Assembly: GCA_016709335.1 (NCBI GenBank)
Contig: JADJNC010000013.1
Span: 1-64,000 of the forward strand
Reading direction: 5' to 3'
DNA from: Candidatus Propionivibrio dominans
GTDB lineage: Bacteria > Pseudomonadota > Gammaproteobacteria > Burkholderiales > Rhodocyclaceae
Length of the DNA: 64,000 bases
The notes under the pieces are model-generated. The model did no database searches, was not told the origin of the DNA, and was given only the letters and a program-made list of their open reading frames with translations. Position 1 is the stretch's first letter. Each line of letters opens with the position of its first letter. Position numbers and translations under genes: made by a program. This document shows, piece after piece, positions 63,434 through 64,000 of the stretch.

Positions 63434-64000
63434 ATGAAATTACTCGTCATTGGCTCCGGCGGACGCGAACATGCGCTGGCCTGGCACCTGGCCAAAACAT
63501 CCGGCCTGCAGAAAATCTACGTTGCTCCGGGCAACGCCGGAACGGCGCGTGAATCCGAGCTGGAAAACATCAACATCACCGACCCGCAGGCGCTCGCCGA
63601 TTTCGCCGACAAGGAAGGCATTCACCTGACGCTCGTTGGCCCGGAAGCGCCGCTGGCCGCGGGAGTCGTCAATATCTTCCGGGCCCGCGGGCTGAAAATT
63701 TTTGGCCCCACCAGGGAAGCGGCACAGCTCGAAAGCTCGAAGGATTTTGCCAAGCGCTTCATGGCGCGGCACAAGATACCGACGGCAGCCTTTGCCACCT
63801 TCACCGATCGTGCCGCCGCGCACGCCTACGTCGATCAGCAGGGCGCGCCGATCGTCATCAAGGCCGACGGGCTGGCGGCCGGCAAGGGCGTCGTCGTTGC
63901 CATGACGCTGCCGGAAGCCCACCGCGCCATCGACTCCATGCTTCCCGGTAGCACGCCGGCAGCAGCGGGCAGCAAGACCGGCGCACGTATCGTCATCGAG
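63434..64000 (+). CDS. purD: Phosphoribosylamine-glycine ligase (N-terminal part)
   Basis: Second step of purine synthesis (ATP-grasp). The gene runs off the window after 189 codons of the usual ~425. The start MKLLVIGSGGREHALAWHLA, the loop VAPGNAGTA and VIKADGLAAGKGVVVA are diagnostic. Confidence 0.96.
   Translation, partial: MKLLVIGSGGREHALAWHLAKTSGLQKIYVAPGNAGTARESELENINITDPQALADFADKEGIHLTLVGPEAPLAAGVVNIFRARGLKIFGPTREAAQLESSKDFAKRFMARHKIPTAAFATFTDRAAAHAYVDQQGAPIVIKADGLAAGKGVVVAMTLPEAHRAIDSMLPGSTPAAAGSKTGARIVIE

Overview
This 64-kb window is bacterial chromosome, most likely from a betaproteobacterium of the Rhodocyclales (the Accumulibacter/Propionivibrio/Dechloromonas neighbourhood). 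That is inferred from gene order and protein character: lptD-surA-pdxA-rsmA divergent from amgK-murU, dusB-fis-purH-purD, gap-pgk-pyk-purC, and a two-domain PPK2. The load of glycogen, polyphosphate and methylmalonyl-CoA decarboxylase genes fits a storage-polymer organism of the polyphosphate- or glycogen-accumulating type. I see no rRNA, tRNA, CRISPR array, prophage or complete insertion sequence.

Layout. 1-6.4 kb: the start of an LpxH-like phosphoesterase, rpiA, phoU, yggX, argA, a polyphosphate:AMP phosphotransferase, rsmE and a thioredoxin-fold protein. 6.4-7.0 kb: remains of a SulP transporter. 7.5-27.7 kb: a carbohydrate-storage island. It holds glgP-glgB-glgX-malQ, a small histone-H1-like DUF2934 protein, then on the other strand glgA, glgC, pgm and pgi, then glgM-like/GH13/glgE on the plus strand. 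So the classical ADP-glucose route (GlgC/GlgA/GlgB) sits beside a maltose-1-phosphate route (GlgM/GlgE), with phosphorylase, debranching and glucanotransferase enzymes for breakdown. 28-31.6 kb: a first set of biotin-dependent Na+-pumping decarboxylase genes (mmdB-mmdC-mmdD-mmdA type, minus strand). 33.2-43.3 kb: gap and pgk, a second decarboxylase set on the plus strand, a conserved hypothetical, pyk and purC. 43.3-48.7 kb: a DUF2189 membrane protein, prlC, a DUF4124-glutaredoxin protein, exonuclease III, a CRP-type regulator and a DUF2892 protein. 48.7-55.8 kb: the envelope operon lptD-surA-pdxA-rsmA. 55.9-64 kb: amgK-murU-pepP-ubiH-like, then dusB-fis-purH-purD (purD runs off the window).

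The most striking item is the lptD locus. The protein upstream of the LPS-assembly domain contains a whole PagP (lipid A palmitoyltransferase) domain with its catalytic-type His, Asp and Ser. If two one-base losses are restored, a single 1300-residue PagP-LptD fusion reads through from a signal peptide.

Caution on sequence quality. At least seven loci carry frame breaks: the sulP remnant, the first mmdB (three) and mmdA, the second mmdD, gap, surA and lptD (two). purC carries a larger internal deletion. Most breaks are repaired by adding or removing one base, usually in a short run of identical bases, and restored lengths match the families. I therefore suspect uncorrected indel errors in the assembly for most of them, rather than true decay. 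sulP and purC have larger losses and may be genuinely damaged or misassembled.
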